DNA of 57,660 nucleotides from Amaricoccus sp. (GTDB lineage: Bacteria; Pseudomonadota; Alphaproteobacteria; Rhodobacterales; Rhodobacteraceae): contig NZ_JAGOID010000007.1 of assembly GCF_017995835.1 (NCBI RefSeq), positions 1-57,660 of the forward strand. Reading direction: 5' to 3'. Each line of letters begins with the position of its first letter. Within the stretch, counting starts at the first letter, position 1. Under the pieces are notes generated by a model, which was given only the letters and a program-made list of their open reading frames with translations, searched no databases and was not told the origin of the DNA. The translations under genes and the position numbers were made by a program. This document shows positions 27,416 through 37,517 of the stretch, piece by piece.

Positions 27416-27614
27416 CACGGGAAGGCGGCGGTTACAGGTTCAAGGGCGACAAGACCCGAGGCGCGAAACACGGCAGGTTTCATACAGGCCCGCCGCTTTC
27501 CCAGACGAAACGAGAGACCCGGCGCAAACGGAACGAGCAGGCGGGCGCAGTCGGGCCGAGGGCCCAGTGCGGGACCAGAGGCGGGTCGTGCTGCAGGCGG
27601 CACGACCCGTTTTT
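27416..27614 (+). ncRNA. UpsM-like leader sRNA of the dcw cluster
   Basis: In Rhodobacter sphaeroides a small RNA of about 200 nt, UpsM, is made from the long 5' leader of the dcw cluster and ends at a terminator upstream of mraZ. Here a leader of the same size starts at the promoter at 27380-27410. It ends at a strong hairpin 40 bp before mraZ, and no protein-coding frame in it looks real. The identification is by position, length and terminator. Primary sequence conservation was not checked. Confidence 0.65.
27581..27614 (+). terminator. Rho-independent terminator/attenuator before mraZ
   Basis: CGGGTCGTGC (27582-27591) and GCACGACCCG (27600-27609) form a perfect 10-bp stem with an 8-nt loop, followed by TTTTT. 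It lies between the dcw promoter and mraZ, so the cluster must be transcribed by readthrough. Confidence 0.85.
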
Positions 27615-27654
27615 GCGTCCGGGACAAGGGCGGTGAGCGGGCAGGAGTAGCCGG

Positions 27655-28164
27655 TTGGCGCGACGGTTCAGGGGCGAATCGGTCCACAAGGTCGACGCGA
27701 AAGGTCGCGTGTCGATCCCGGCCCCGTTCCGCCGCGTGCTCGAGGAGGGCGATCCCGACTGGGTCGCCGGCGCCGCGGCCAACCTCGTCGTCCTGTTCGG
27801 CCGCACCGACAAGGCGCGCCTCGAATGCTTCACGCTCCGCGCCATCGAGGCCATCGACGACCTGATCGAGACCTACGCGCCGCTGAGCGACGAGCGCGAG
27901 GATCTCACCGAGATTCTCAACGCCCAGTCGGTCTACGCTGCGCTCGACGAGACGGGGCGCATCGTCCTCAGCCAGAGATTGCGCGACGAGGCCCGGATCG
28001 GCGACGAGGCGGTCTTCCTCGGCATGGGCGACAGCTTCCACATCTGGTCGCCCGAGGGCTACGCCGCCCACGTCGCGGAGCGGGCCCGGCGCCGCGCCGA
28101 GGGGCCGGACGTCTCCACGCTGCTCGGAAGGGCGCGGGCCCAGCGGCCGGGAGGCGAGGCATGA
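27655..28164 (+). CDS. mraZ: Transcriptional regulator MraZ
   Basis: MraZ is a DNA-binding protein of the AbrB-like fold that controls the dcw cluster. The 169-residue product has the two MraZ repeats: [26 protein letters not shown] at the N-terminus and a second with [20 protein letters not shown] near residue 96. The start is a TTG at 27655 with AGGAG 7 nt upstream. No ATG or GTG lies in frame upstream. The stop overlaps the ATGATGATG start of rsmH. It is the first gene after the terminator of the leader RNA. Confidence 0.95.
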   Translation: MARRFRGESVHKVDAKGRVSIPAPFRRVLEEGDPDWVAGAAANLVVLFGRTDKARLECFTLRAIEAIDDLIETYAPLSDEREDLTEILNAQSVYAALDETGRIVLSQRLRDEARIGDEAVFLGMGDSFHIWSPEGYAAHVAERARRRAEGPDVSTLLGRARAQRPGGEA

Positions 28165-29138
28165 TGATGGGCCGGCCGCCGCATGTGCCGGTGCTGCTCG
28201 GGCCGATCCTCGACGCCGTCGGTCCGGTGCGGGGCGTCTGGCTCGACGGCACCTTCGGGGCGGGCGGCTATGCGCGCGGGCTCCTCGACGCCGGCGCCGC
28301 CCGGGTGATCGGCGTGGACCGCGACCCCACGGCGCTGGCGCGGGCGGAGTCGTGGGCCGGCGACTACGCCGGCCGGCTGGAGCTGCGGGCCGGAACATTC
28401 GGCCGCCTCGACGAGATCGCCGACACGGCTCTCGACGGGGTGACGCTCGATATCGGCGTCTCCTCCATGCAGCTCGACGAGGCGGAGCGGGGATTCTCGT
28501 TCCTGCGCGACGGGCCGCTCGACATGCGCATGGGCGACGCGGGACCGAGCGCCGCCGACCTCGTGAACGGCGCGCCGGAGGGGCTGATTGCCGACATCCT
28601 CCACCAGTATGGCGAGGAGCGCGCGGCGCGGCGGATCGCGCGGGCCATCGTCGCGGCGGGGCCGTTCGAGACCACGCTCCAGCTCGCTTCCGTGGTCGAG
28701 CGCTGCCTGCCGCGGCCGAAGCCGGGACAGCCTCATGCGGCGACCCGCAGCTTCCAGGCCCTGCGCATCGCGGTGAACGACGAGCTCGGCGAGCTGGCGC
28801 GCGGACTGATGGCCGCCGAGCGGGCGCTCGCGCCGGGGGGGTGGCTCGCGGTGGTGACCTTCCATTCGCTGGAGGACCGGGTGGTGAAGCGATTCCTCGC
28901 GCTGCGCTCGGGCGCCGCGCCCCGGGCGAGCCGACATGCGCCGGAGGTGGTCGGGCCCGCGGCGGGCTTCGCGCTCGCCGGCCGCGCGATCGCCGCCGAC
29001 GCGGCCGAGGTGGCGGCGAACCCGCGGGCGCGCTCGGCGCGGCTGCGGCTGGCGCGCCGGCTCGACGCGCCGGCCGCCGCGGTCGACCCCGCGGAACTGG
29101 GCCTGCCACGGCTGGCGCTGGCGGGGCTCGGCCGATGA
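28161..29138 (+). CDS. rsmH: 16S rRNA (cytosine1402-N4)-methyltransferase
   Basis: RsmH methylates C1402 of 16S rRNA in the decoding site. The 325-residue protein opens [20 protein letters not shown]. It carries the SAM-binding [17 protein letters not shown] and the family motifs [20 protein letters not shown] and [16 protein letters not shown]. The ATG at 28161 overlaps the mraZ TGA. The stop overlaps the ftsL ATG. It is in the standard dcw position. Confidence 0.97.
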   Translation: MMMGRPPHVPVLLGPILDAVGPVRGVWLDGTFGAGGYARGLLDAGAARVIGVDRDPTALARAESWAGDYAGRLELRAGTFGRLDEIADTALDGVTLDIGVSSMQLDEAERGFSFLRDGPLDMRMGDAGPSAADLVNGAPEGLIADILHQYGEERAARRIARAIVAAGPFETTLQLASVVERCLPRPKPGQPHAATRSFQALRIAVNDELGELARGLMAAERALAPGGWLAVVTFHSLEDRVVKRFLALRSGAAPRASRHAPEVVGPAAGFALAGRAIAADAAEVAANPRARSARLRLARRLDAPAAAVDPAELGLPRLALAGLGR

Positions 29139-29503
29139 GGTGGGGGCTCTACCTCTCGGCCGCGGTGCTGGTCGCCGTCTGCGCGACCTGGGCCTACCGG
29201 GTGAACTACGCCACCCAGGAAGCCGCCAACCGCGCCGCCGATCTGCGCGCCGCGATCGCCGCCGAGCGCGAGGCGCTCGCGGTGCTGAGCGCGGAATGGG
29301 CGTACCTCAACCGGCCGGACCGGCTGGCGGCGCTGGTCGCCGGACCGGGCGCGGAACTCGGGCTCGTGCCGCTCTCGCCCGACAGCTTCGGCGAGACGGC
29401 GATGGTCGCCTTTCCGCCCCCGCCCGAGCCGGCCGTCACGGGCGGCGCGCCTCCGGAAGGCGAGACCGCCCCCGCCGCCGGAATGCCTGGAGAGACCGAA
29501 TGA
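29135..29503 (+). CDS. ftsL: Cell division protein FtsL
   Basis: FtsL is a 122-residue bitopic membrane protein of the divisome, a partner of FtsQ and FtsB. It has one N-terminal membrane segment (residues 4-20) and then a coiled-coil region [25 protein letters not shown]. The motif [15 protein letters not shown] is typical of alphaproteobacterial FtsL. The Pro-rich C-terminal tail is poorly conserved. It overlaps rsmH and ftsI by 4 bp each (ATGA). Confidence 0.9.
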   Translation: MRWGLYLSAAVLVAVCATWAYRVNYATQEAANRAADLRAAIAAEREALAVLSAEWAYLNRPDRLAALVAGPGAELGLVPLSPDSFGETAMVAFPPPPEPAVTGGAPPEGETAPAAGMPGETE

Positions 29504-31293
29504 TCCGCCGCCCGCTGCGCCCGCTCGCCCGCGTCCTCTCCGCCCGGGCCGAGGGCAAGGATCCGAACCTGATCGAGGCCGAGGAGCGCGCCGCCCGGCT
29601 GCGCGCGCTGCACCGGGCCGAGCGCGCCAAGGCCGAGACGCGGCTCCTGCTGCTCGGGATCGTGTTCATCCTCGGCTTCACCACCGTCGCGGGCCGCATG
29701 GCGCTGATGTCGGCCGGCATGCCCGTAGAGCCGCGTGCGACCGCCGGCGGCGAGCCGATCCTGGCCCAGCGCGCCGACATCGTGGATCGCAACGGCTCGA
29801 TCCTCGCGACGAACATCGTCACCGCCTCGCTCTATGCGCAGCCGCGCGACATGATCGACCCCGCCGGCGCCGCGACGGCGCTGGCGGGGATCTTCCCCGA
29901 TCTCGATGCGCAGGCGCTGCTCCACCGCTTCACCGACGGCCGCAAGTTCGTCTGGATCAAGCGCACGATCTCCCCCGAGCAACGGCAGATGGTGCACGAT
30001 CTCGGCGAGCCGGGGCTGCTCTTCGGCCCGCGCGAGACGCGGCTCTACCCCAACGGCGCCGTGCTCGCGCATGTGCTCGGCGGCGCGAGCTTCGGGCGCG
30101 AGGGGGTGCATGCGGCCGAGGTGATCGGCGTCGCCGGCGTCGAACGGGCGATGGACGCGCGGCTGCGCGACCCCGCCCGTGTCGGCGAGCCGCTCCATCT
30201 CTCGATCGACCTCGCCGCGCAGATCGCGATGGAGGACGTGCTCGCCGCCGGCATGGCCGAGATGGGGGCCAAGGGCGCCGTCGGCATCCTGATGGAGGCC
30301 GACACCGGCCAGGTCCGCGCGCTGGCAAGCCTGCCCGACTTCGACCCCAACCTGCGCCCGCCGCTGCCGACCGAGGGCGACCCGGCCGACAGCCCGCTCT
30401 ACAACCGCGCCGCCCAGGGCCGCTACGAACTCGGATCCACCTTCAAGATCTTCGCCGTCGCCGAGGCGCTCGACGTGGGCAAGGTGACGCCGAACACCCT
30501 GATCGACACCAAGGGCCCGATGAAGTGGGGCCGATTCACCATCCGCGACTTCCACGACTACGGGCCGCGGCTGACGGTGGACGAGGTGATCGTGAAGTCC
30601 TCGAACATCGGCGCGGCCCGGATCGCCCTCGCCGTCGGCGGCGAGGCCCAGCAGAAGTTCCTGCGCCGGCTCGGGCTGATGGACGTGCTGCCGCTCGAGA
30701 TCAGCGAGGTCGCCAAGGCCCCGCCGCTCTATCCCAGGCGCTGGTCCGATCTTACCACGATGACGGTCTCGTACGGCCACGGTCTCGCCGTGTCGCCCAT
30801 GCACCTCGCCATGGCCTACGCCACGATCGCCAACGGCGGTCTGAAGGTGTCGCCGACGCTCCTCGCCTCCGACGCGAAGCCCGTCGAGGCCGACCGGGTG
30901 ATCTCCGAGGAGACCTCGGCCCAGGTCCGCTCGATGATGCGCGACGTCGTCACCCGCGGAACGGCGCGCAAGGCCGACGTGCCGGGCTACGAGGTCGGCG
31001 GCAAGACCGGGACCGCCGACAAGCCCCTGCCCTCCGGCGGCTATGCGCGCGACAGGACCATCGGCACCTTCGCCGGCGTCTTTCCCGCCTCCGACCCGCG
31101 CTACGTGATGGTGATCGCGCTCGACGAGCCGTCGAACAAGATCAACGGCGCGAGCCTGCGCACCGCCGGCTGGACCGCCGCGCCGGTCTTCGCCAACGCG
31201 CTGCGGCGGATCGCGCCGATCATGGGGCTTCGGCCCGACGCGCGGCCCGAGGACGACGTCGAACTGCTTTACACCCTCGCCGTGAACGAATAG
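29500..31293 (+). CDS. ftsI: Peptidoglycan transpeptidase FtsI (PBP3)
   Basis: FtsI is a septal class-B penicillin-binding protein that crosslinks peptidoglycan in the division ring. The 597-residue protein has a basic cytoplasmic N-terminus, one membrane segment (about 48-66) and a dimerisation domain starting RADIVDRNGSILA. The transpeptidase domain has active-site S313 in GSTFK, KSSN at 366-369 and KTG at 502-504. The spacing is normal for PBP3. The ATG overlaps the ftsL stop. Confidence 0.97.
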   Translation: MIRRPLRPLARVLSARAEGKDPNLIEAEERAARLRALHRAERAKAETRLLLLGIVFILGFTTVAGRMALMSAGMPVEPRATAGGEPILAQRADIVDRNGSILATNIVTASLYAQPRDMIDPAGAATALAGIFPDLDAQALLHRFTDGRKFVWIKRTISPEQRQMVHDLGEPGLLFGPRETRLYPNGAVLAHVLGGASFGREGVHAAEVIGVAGVERAMDARLRDPARVGEPLHLSIDLAAQIAMEDVLAAGMAEMGAKGAVGILMEADTGQVRALASLPDFDPNLRPPLPTEGDPADSPLYNRAAQGRYELGSTFKIFAVAEALDVGKVTPNTLIDTKGPMKWGRFTIRDFHDYGPRLTVDEVIVKSSNIGAARIALAVGGEAQQKFLRRLGLMDVLPLEISEVAKAPPLYPRRWSDLTTMTVSYGHGLAVSPMHLAMAYATIANGGLKVSPTLLASDAKPVEADRVISEETSAQVRSMMRDVVTRGTARKADVPGYEVGGKTGTADKPLPSGGYARDRTIGTFAGVFPASDPRYVMVIALDEPSNKINGASLRTAGWTAAPVFANALRRIAPIMGLRPDARPEDDVELLYTLAVNE

Positions 31294-31321
31294 CCCCGTG
31301 CCGCGCAGTCACGGAGGGGCG

Positions 31322-32854
31322 ATGACGGCCGGAGGGTCTGACAGCCGCGCAGGCAAGCTGATGGGCTTCGAGGCGCTGGGGCTGCTCGCCGGCGCGAAGC
31401 GCGCGGGCGACTGGTCGGGGACGCTGCCCGAGATCACCGGGCTCTCGGTCGACAGCCGCCGCACCAGGCCCGGGCACCTCTTCGCCGCGCTGCCGGGCAG
31501 CATCGCCCACGGCGGCGAGTTCGTGCCCTTCGCGCTCCGCATGGGGGCCGCGGCGGTGCTGACCGACGCCGAGGGACTGCGCCTCGCCGAGGCGGCGGGC
31601 GGCGGCCCGGTCGGCGTGCCCGTGCTTCTAGTGGAGAATCCCCGCCGCGCGCTGGCGCTCGCCGCCGCGCGCTGGTCGGGCGACCAGCCGGAGGTGGTGG
31701 TCGCGGTCACCGGCACCAACGGCAAGACCTCGGTCGCGAGCTTCACCCGCCAGATCTGGGAGAGCCTCGGCGAGCGGGCGGTGAGCTTCGGCACTGTCGG
31801 CGTCGAGGGCGCCGTCTCGGCCTCGCTCGCCCACACCACGCCGGAGCCGATCCAGCTTCACGCGCTGCTCGCCGAACTCGCCGACAAGGGCGTGACCCAT
31901 GCGGCGATGGAGGCGTCGAGCCACGGGCTCGACCAGCACCGGCTGGACGGCGTGCGGCTCGCGGCGGCGGCCTTCACGAACGCGACGCGGGACCATCTCG
32001 ACTACCACCACAGCTTCGAGGCCTATGTCGAGGCGAAGCTCGGCCTCATCTCGCGGGTCCTGCCGCGCGGCGGCGTGGCCGTGATCAACATCGACGATCC
32101 TGTGGGCGCCCGCTTCGCCGATGCGGCGCGGGCGCGGGAGCAGAAGGTCTTGGGCGTCGGCCGCGCGGCGGGCGCCGACCTCCGGCTGCTGGCGCAACGC
32201 TTCGACGCCACCGGGCAGGAAGCGCGGTTCGAGTGGCAGGGCCGGGCCTTCGCCGTCCGCCTCGACCTCGTGGGCGGCTTCCAGGCCATGAACGCGCTCG
32301 TCGCCGCCGGGCTCGCGATCGGCTCCGGCTCGGCCGCGGGGCGGGTGTTCGACGCGCTGCCGCGGCTCGAGACCGTACGCGGGCGGATGCAGCGGGCCGC
32401 GACGCGCCAGAATGGCGCGGCGGTGTTCGTCGACTACGCGCATACTCCCGACGCGATTTCGACGGCGCTGGCGGCGCTCAGGCCGCACGTGCTGGGGCGG
32501 CTCGTCATCGCCTTCGGCGCCGGCGGCGACCGCGACCGCGGCAAGCGGCCGCTGATGGGCAAGGCGGCGGCCGAGGGGGCCGATGTGGTCTTCGTCACCG
32601 ACGACAACCCGCGTTCGGAGGACGCGGCCGCGATCCGCGCCGCGATCCTCGAAGGTTGCCCGGAGGCGACCGAGATCGGCGACCGGGCCGAGGCGATTCT
32701 CGCCGCGGTGGACGCGCTCGGGCCGGGCGACGCGCTGCTGATCGCGGGCAAGGGCCACGAGACGGGCCAGATCGTCGGCGACGACGTGCTGCCCTTCGAC
32801 GACGCCGAGCAGGCGAGCGTCGCCGCCGCCGCGCTCGACGGGCTCGGGGCATGA
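31322..32854 (+). CDS. murE: UDP-MurNAc-L-Ala-D-Glu:meso-diaminopimelate ligase
   Basis: MurE adds the third residue of the peptide stem in the cytoplasm. The 510-residue protein has the ATP loop VTGTNGKTS and the central Mur ligase domain with EASSHGLDQHRLDGV. The motif TDDNPRSED, whose DNPR selects meso-diaminopimelate over lysine, is also present. The ATG at 31322 has GGAGG 5 nt upstream. An upstream GTG at 31298 is less likely. It lies 28 bp after ftsI and overlaps murF by 4 bp. Confidence 0.96.
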   Translation: MTAGGSDSRAGKLMGFEALGLLAGAKRAGDWSGTLPEITGLSVDSRRTRPGHLFAALPGSIAHGGEFVPFALRMGAAAVLTDAEGLRLAEAAGGGPVGVPVLLVENPRRALALAAARWSGDQPEVVVAVTGTNGKTSVASFTRQIWESLGERAVSFGTVGVEGAVSASLAHTTPEPIQLHALLAELADKGVTHAAMEASSHGLDQHRLDGVRLAAAAFTNATRDHLDYHHSFEAYVEAKLGLISRVLPRGGVAVINIDDPVGARFADAARAREQKVLGVGRAAGADLRLLAQRFDATGQEARFEWQGRAFAVRLDLVGGFQAMNALVAAGLAIGSGSAAGRVFDALPRLETVRGRMQRAATRQNGAAVFVDYAHTPDAISTALAALRPHVLGRLVIAFGAGGDRDRGKRPLMGKAAAEGADVVFVTDDNPRSEDAAAIRAAILEGCPEATEIGDRAEAILAAVDALGPGDALLIAGKGHETGQIVGDDVLPFDDAEQASVAAAALDGLGA

Positions 32855-34308
32855 ACGCGCTCTGGACCGCCGCCGACGCCGCCGCCGCCACCGGCGGCGC
32901 GGCCCGCGGCGACTGGGCCGCGACCGGCGTCGCCATCGACAGCCGCGGCATCGGACGGGGCGATCTCTTCGTTGCGCTGAAGGCGGCGCGCGACGGCCAT
33001 GACTTCGTCGCCGACGCGCTCTCGCGCGGCGCGGCCGCGGCGCTGGTGTCGCGCGTGCCCGAGGGCGTCGCGGCGGATGCGCCGCTCCTCGTCGTGCCCG
33101 ACGTGCAGGCCGCGCTCGAGGCGCTCGGCCGGGCCGGACGGGCGCGGTTCCGCGGCCGGCTCGTCGCAGTCACCGGTTCGGCCGGCAAGACCGGGACCAA
33201 GGAGATGCTGCGCACGGCGCTCGGCGCCCAGGGCCGCGTCCATGCGGCGGAGAAGAGCTTCAACAACCACTGGGGCGTGCCGCTGACGCTGGCGCGGATG
33301 GACCCGGGCGCCGACTTCGCGGCGATCGAGATCGGCATGAACGCCCCCGGCGAGATCGGCCCCCTCGCCGCGATGGCCCGGCCGCACGTGGCGATCGTGA
33401 CCACCGTCGCCCCCGTCCACCTCGCGGCCTTCCGCGACCTGCGCGGCATCGCGCGCGAGAAGGCCGCGATCTATGCCGGGCTCGAACCCGGCGGCGCGGC
33501 GGTGACGCTGCGCGACCTGCCCACCTATCCGATCCTTCTCGCCGCCGCGAAGCGCGCCGGCGCCCGGCCGGTCCGCTTCGGCGCGACCGGGCGGCCGGAG
33601 TTCCGCCTGCTGGAGACCCACGTGCGGCCGGAGGGCACCTGCGCCGCCGCCATCGCACGGGGGCGGCGGTTCCTCTTCAAGCTGGCCGCGCCCGGCAGCC
33701 ATCTCGCCATGAACGCCCTCGGCGTGCTCGCCTGCGTCGACGCGCTGGGGGCCGACATGGCGCGGGCGGCGCTGGCGCTGGCGACCTGGCAGGCGCCCGA
33801 GGGGCGCGGCGTGCGCTGGCGGGTGCTGCTCGGCCCGGGCGGGCTCGACGGAACAGTGACGCTGATCGACGAGAGCTACAACGCGAATCCCGCGGCGATG
33901 GCGGCCGCCTTCGAGGTGCTGGCGGCGAGCCCCGTCGAGGACGGCGTCGGCCGCGTCGGCGCGGGGCGCCGGGTCGCCTTCCTCGGCGACATGCTGGAGC
34001 TTGGCGAGACGGAGCTGGCGCTGCATGCGGACCTCGCGAACGCGCCGGGGCTGGAGGCGGTGGCGGTTGTGCATTGCGCCGGGCCGCGGATGAAGGCGCT
34101 GCACGACGCGCTGCCGCGCGCGAAACGCGGCGAGTGGTTTGCGGACGCGGCCGCGATGGCGGCACGGGCGGGGCGGCTCCTCGACGCCGGCGACGTGGCG
34201 CTGGTCAAGGGATCGAACGGCAGCCGGGTCGGGCTCGTGGTCGAGGCGATCAAGCGCATGGGCGAGGCGCGCGCGCCGGACGTCGCCCGCGAACTTCTGG
34301 AGGCGTGA
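32851..34308 (+). CDS. murF: UDP-MurNAc-tripeptide:D-Ala-D-Ala ligase
   Basis: MurF completes the peptide stem. The 485-residue protein has the ATP loop [13 protein letters not shown] and the [13 protein letters not shown] motif that follows. It also has [12 protein letters not shown], and [12 protein letters not shown] in the C-terminal domain. The ATG overlaps the murE stop (ATGA). The gene ends 7 bp before mraY. Confidence 0.96.
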   Translation: MNALWTAADAAAATGGAARGDWAATGVAIDSRGIGRGDLFVALKAARDGHDFVADALSRGAAAALVSRVPEGVAADAPLLVVPDVQAALEALGRAGRARFRGRLVAVTGSAGKTGTKEMLRTALGAQGRVHAAEKSFNNHWGVPLTLARMDPGADFAAIEIGMNAPGEIGPLAAMARPHVAIVTTVAPVHLAAFRDLRGIAREKAAIYAGLEPGGAAVTLRDLPTYPILLAAAKRAGARPVRFGATGRPEFRLLETHVRPEGTCAAAIARGRRFLFKLAAPGSHLAMNALGVLACVDALGADMARAALALATWQAPEGRGVRWRVLLGPGGLDGTVTLIDESYNANPAAMAAAFEVLAASPVEDGVGRVGAGRRVAFLGDMLELGETELALHADLANAPGLEAVAVVHCAGPRMKALHDALPRAKRGEWFADAAAMAARAGRLLDAGDVALVKGSNGSRVGLVVEAIKRMGEARAPDVARELLEA

Positions 34309-34315
34309 GCGGGCG

Positions 34316-35401
34316 ATGCTCTATTTCCTGGCCGAGCTGTCGCACAACGTGCCGGTCTTCAACCTCTTTCGCTACATCACCTTCCGGGCCGGCGGCGCCT
34401 TCTTCACCGCGCTGGTCTTCGGCTTCGTGTTCGGGCGGCCGCTGATCGACTTCCTGCGCCTGCGGCAGGGCCGCGGCCAGCCGATCCGCACCGACGGGCC
34501 CGAGAGCCACATCCTGACCAAGGCCGGCACGCCGACCATGGGCGGGCTGCTGATCCTGTCGGCGCTTCTCGTCTCGACGCTGCTCTGGGCGCGGCTCGAC
34601 AACGGCTTCGTCTGGCTGGTGATGTTCGTGACCCTCGGCTTCGGCCTGATCGGCTTCGCCGACGACTACGCCAAGGTCACGAAGCAGACCCATGCCGGCG
34701 TTTCCGGCCGGGTGCGGCTGCTGGCAGGGTTCGCCATCGCGCTGATCGCGAGCCTGTGGGCGATGTGGCTCCATCCCGAGCCGTTGACGGGCAAGCTCGC
34801 CTTTCCGGTGTTCAAGGCCTTCCTGCTCGATCTCGGCTGGCTGTTCCTGCCCTTCGGGATGCTGGTGATCGTCGGCGCGGCCAACGCGGTCAACCTGACC
34901 GACGGGCTCGACGGGCTCGCCATCATGCCGGTGATGATCGCGGCCGGCTCGCTCGGGGTGATCGCCTATGTCGTGGGCCGCGCCGACTTCACCCAGTATC
35001 TCGACGTGCATTTCGTGCCCGGCACCGGCGAGATCACCATCTTCGTCGCGGCGCTGATCGGCGGCGGGCTCGGGTTCCTGTGGTACAACGCGCCGCCGGC
35101 GGCGGTGTTCATGGGCGACACCGGCTCGCTGGCGCTCGGCGGCGCGCTGGGGGCGATCGCGGTGGCGACCAAGCACGAGATCGTGCTCGCCATCGTCGGC
35201 GGCCTCTTCGTGGTCGAGGCGCTCTCGGTCATCATCCAGGTCGCCTACTACAAGCGCACCAAGAAGCGGGTGTTCCTGATGGCCCCCATCCACCACCACT
35301 TCGAGAAGAAGGGCTGGGCCGAGCCGCAAATCGTCATCCGCTTCTGGATCGTCTCGCTGATCCTGGCGATGATCGGCCTCGCCACGCTGAAGCTGCGGTG
35401 A
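34316..35401 (+). CDS. mraY: Phospho-MurNAc-pentapeptide transferase
   Basis: MraY is an inner-membrane enzyme that makes lipid I. The 361-residue protein has about ten membrane segments. Active-site motifs are [22 protein letters not shown] and [12 protein letters not shown], with [11 protein letters not shown] in the last cytoplasmic loop. The length is standard. It is the last gene of the uninterrupted part of the dcw cluster. The next gene is on the other strand. Confidence 0.97.
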   Translation: MLYFLAELSHNVPVFNLFRYITFRAGGAFFTALVFGFVFGRPLIDFLRLRQGRGQPIRTDGPESHILTKAGTPTMGGLLILSALLVSTLLWARLDNGFVWLVMFVTLGFGLIGFADDYAKVTKQTHAGVSGRVRLLAGFAIALIASLWAMWLHPEPLTGKLAFPVFKAFLLDLGWLFLPFGMLVIVGAANAVNLTDGLDGLAIMPVMIAAGSLGVIAYVVGRADFTQYLDVHFVPGTGEITIFVAALIGGGLGFLWYNAPPAAVFMGDTGSLALGGALGAIAVATKHEIVLAIVGGLFVVEALSVIIQVAYYKRTKKRVFLMAPIHHHFEKKGWAEPQIVIRFWIVSLILAMIGLATLKLR

Positions 35402-35412
35402 GGCCGGGTGGG

Positions 35413-35739
35413 TCAGACGTGGCGGCAGTAGTCCACCTGATCCGTCCCGTAGGCGATCGCAGGCCCGTCGCCGAAGAAAGCGTCGAAGTCCGGGCCGCCG
35501 TTGACGGTCTTACCGCGGACGACCAGACCGTCCTCGCTTCGCTTCGCCGAGACGACCGTATAGGCGACGTTGTTGGTGTCGGGGTTGATGATGAACGTGT
35601 TCGACTTCGAGTCGAAGACCACGAGGTACTCCTGGCGTGAGTTCTGGCAGATGAGCTTGTGCGTCGCCGCCGTAGCGACTTGGCCCGACAGGGCGAGGAG
35701 GAGGGCGGCGGCGCCGAAGGCGCGGCAGGCTGGAAGCAT
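35413..35739 (-). CDS. Small secreted protein of unknown function inside the dcw cluster
   Basis: This is a 108-residue protein with an N-terminal signal peptide, MLPACRAFGAAALLLALSGQVATA. The mature part of about 84 residues contains two Cys (ICQNSRQEY and DYCRHV), which could form a disulfide bridge. Other segments are LVVFDSKSNTFIINPD and GPDFDAFFGDGPAIAYG. I do not recognise the family. It lies on the minus strand between mraY and murD, which is unusual, and its 3' end is 11 bp from the mraY stop. Confidence 0.7.
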   Translation of the reverse strand: MLPACRAFGAAALLLALSGQVATAATHKLICQNSRQEYLVVFDSKSNTFIINPDTNNVAYTVVSAKRSEDGLVVRGKTVNGGPDFDAFFGDGPAIAYGTDQVDYCRHV

Positions 35740-35955
35740 GTCGAAGTCCTCTCTTGCAGATGATGCGTGGCCCCCGCCGGCGGTCGCCGGTCCGCGGTGC
35801 GGCCGACACGATGTGAATTCGAGAATGCTAAGCCCGTCCTAATGGCGGGGCGCGCTGCAAGCTTGTCGGCTCCCTCCGCCTCTGCGAAACAATCCACCGG
35901 ACAAATTCCGTCGGCGCGGAGCGACCCGGCCAGCCCCGGACAGCAAGGAGCACGC

Positions 35956-37362
35956 ATGATCCCCGTTCGCGGCTATGCCGGCCACAAGGTCGCGGTGCTC
36001 GGGCTCGGCCGTTCGGGCCTGCCGACGGCGCGGGCGCTGCGGGCGGGCGGCGCGGAGGCGCTGGTCTGGGACGACGGCGAGGCGGCCCGCGAAGCCGCCG
36101 CGGCCGAAGGCTTCGCGCTCGCGGACCTGTTGCGTCAGGGGGCCTTCGACGGCGTGAAGGCGCTGATCGTCTCGCCGGGCATCCCGCATCTCTACCCTGC
36201 CCCGCATCCCGTCATCGTCGCCGCGTGGGAGGCGGGCGTCGCCGTCGACAACGACATCGGGCTGTTCTTCCGCTCCTTCGCCACCCCGGACTGGGACGAG
36301 TTCGACCGGACGCCGCAGGTGGTCTGCGTCACCGGCTCCAACGGCAAGTCCACCACCACCGCGCTGATCGCCCATGTCCTGGCGACGGCGGGCCGGCCGG
36401 TGCAGGTCGGCGGCAACTTCGGCCGCGGCGCGCTCGACCTCGATCCGGCCGGGGACGGGATGGTCGTGGTGCTGGAGCTTTCCTCCTACCAGACCGACCT
36501 CGCCCGCGCGTTGCAGCCCGACGTGGCGGTGTTCATGAACCTGTCCGACGACCATCTCGACCGTCACGGCGGCCGCGGCGGCTACTTCGCCGCCAAGCGC
36601 CGGCTCTTCACCGAAGGGGCCCCGGCGCGGGCGATCATCGGGGTGGACGAGAACGAGGGCCGCTTTCTCGCCAACGTCATGCGCGAGGACAGGGGCTCGG
36701 GCGACCCGGTCGTGCAGGTCTCGGTGACGCGCAAGCTGCCGGGGACGGGCTGGAACGTCCTCGCGCGCAAGGGCTTTCTCACCGAATGGCGCGGCGGGCG
36801 GCAGGTCGCCTCGATCGACCTGCGCGCGAACGCGCGCCTGCCCGGCGCGCACAACCACCAGAACGCCTGCTGCGCCTACGCGGCCGCCCGGCACCTCGGC
36901 ATGGGGCCGAAGGCGATCGAGGCGGCGCTGACGAGCTATCCCGGCCTCGCGCACCGCTCGGAGCTGGTCGCGGAATGGAACGGCGTGCGCGTCGTCAACG
37001 ACAGCAAGGCCACCAACGCCGACGCGGCGGAGAAGGCGCTCGGCAGTTTCGAGCGCATCCGCTGGATCGCCGGCGGCAGGCCGAAGGAGGGCGGCATCGA
37101 GAGCCTGCGCCCGTGGTTCGGCAGGGTGGCCAAGGCCTACCTGATCGGCGAGGCGGCGGCCGATTTCGCGGCGACGCTGGGCGAGACGCCGCACGTGATC
37201 TCGGGAACGCTCGACGCCGCCGTGGCGGCGGCGCTCGCCGAGGCCGAGCCGGGCGAGGTGGTGCTGCTCGCGCCGGCCTGCTCGAGCTTCGATCAGTATC
37301 CGAGCTTCGAGCATCGCGGACGCGCCTTCGTGGCGGCAGTGCGGGCGTGCATCGGTGGCTGA
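35956..37362 (+). CDS. murD: UDP-N-acetylmuramoylalanine--D-glutamate ligase
   Basis: MurD adds D-glutamate to UDP-MurNAc-L-alanine. The 468-residue protein has a Rossmann-like N-terminus ([17 protein letters not shown]), the ATP loop [13 protein letters not shown], and the conserved [20 protein letters not shown] and [10 protein letters not shown] motifs. The ATG at 35956 has AAGGAG upstream. Its TGA ends at 37362, which is also the first base of the 156-bp repeat element. No ftsW, murG or murC follows, so the dcw cluster is broken here. Confidence 0.97.
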   Translation: MIPVRGYAGHKVAVLGLGRSGLPTARALRAGGAEALVWDDGEAAREAAAAEGFALADLLRQGAFDGVKALIVSPGIPHLYPAPHPVIVAAWEAGVAVDNDIGLFFRSFATPDWDEFDRTPQVVCVTGSNGKSTTTALIAHVLATAGRPVQVGGNFGRGALDLDPAGDGMVVVLELSSYQTDLARALQPDVAVFMNLSDDHLDRHGGRGGYFAAKRRLFTEGAPARAIIGVDENEGRFLANVMREDRGSGDPVVQVSVTRKLPGTGWNVLARKGFLTEWRGGRQVASIDLRANARLPGAHNHQNACCAYAAARHLGMGPKAIEAALTSYPGLAHRSELVAEWNGVRVVNDSKATNADAAEKALGSFERIRWIAGGRPKEGGIESLRPWFGRVAKAYLIGEAAADFAATLGETPHVISGTLDAAVAAALAEAEPGEVVLLAPACSSFDQYPSFEHRGRAFVAAVRACIGG

Positions 37363-37517
37363 TACAGGCGAGTCTGCCAGGCCACCCGACACAACACGGC
37401 CAACACGATCCAACACGCTCTAACACGCGTGATAGATATGGTAACTATCTGATTATACATGATAAAAGTGCAAAATGTCAAAAACGGTCCGCGAGTCGAT
37501 TCATGAGCCGCCGGTAT
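37362..37517 (+). repeat. Dispersed palindrome-ended element, copy C (156 bp)
   Basis: The ends ATACAGGCG (one mismatch) and CGCCGGTAT enclose the same core as copies A and B: CACGCGTGATAGATATGGTA and GCGAGTCGATTCATG. It is longer because of two extra units of about 10 bp with AACACG (AACACGGCC, AACACGATCC, AACACGCTCT). The first base is the last base of the murD stop codon. The ATG of the next gene is inside, 15 nt from the end. It fills the whole gap between the two genes. Confidence 0.85.

Noticed and set aside
27274-29109. 611-codon minus-strand frame over mraZ and rsmH
   Set aside because: Shadow frame with many R, P and A residues, antisense to two certain genes.
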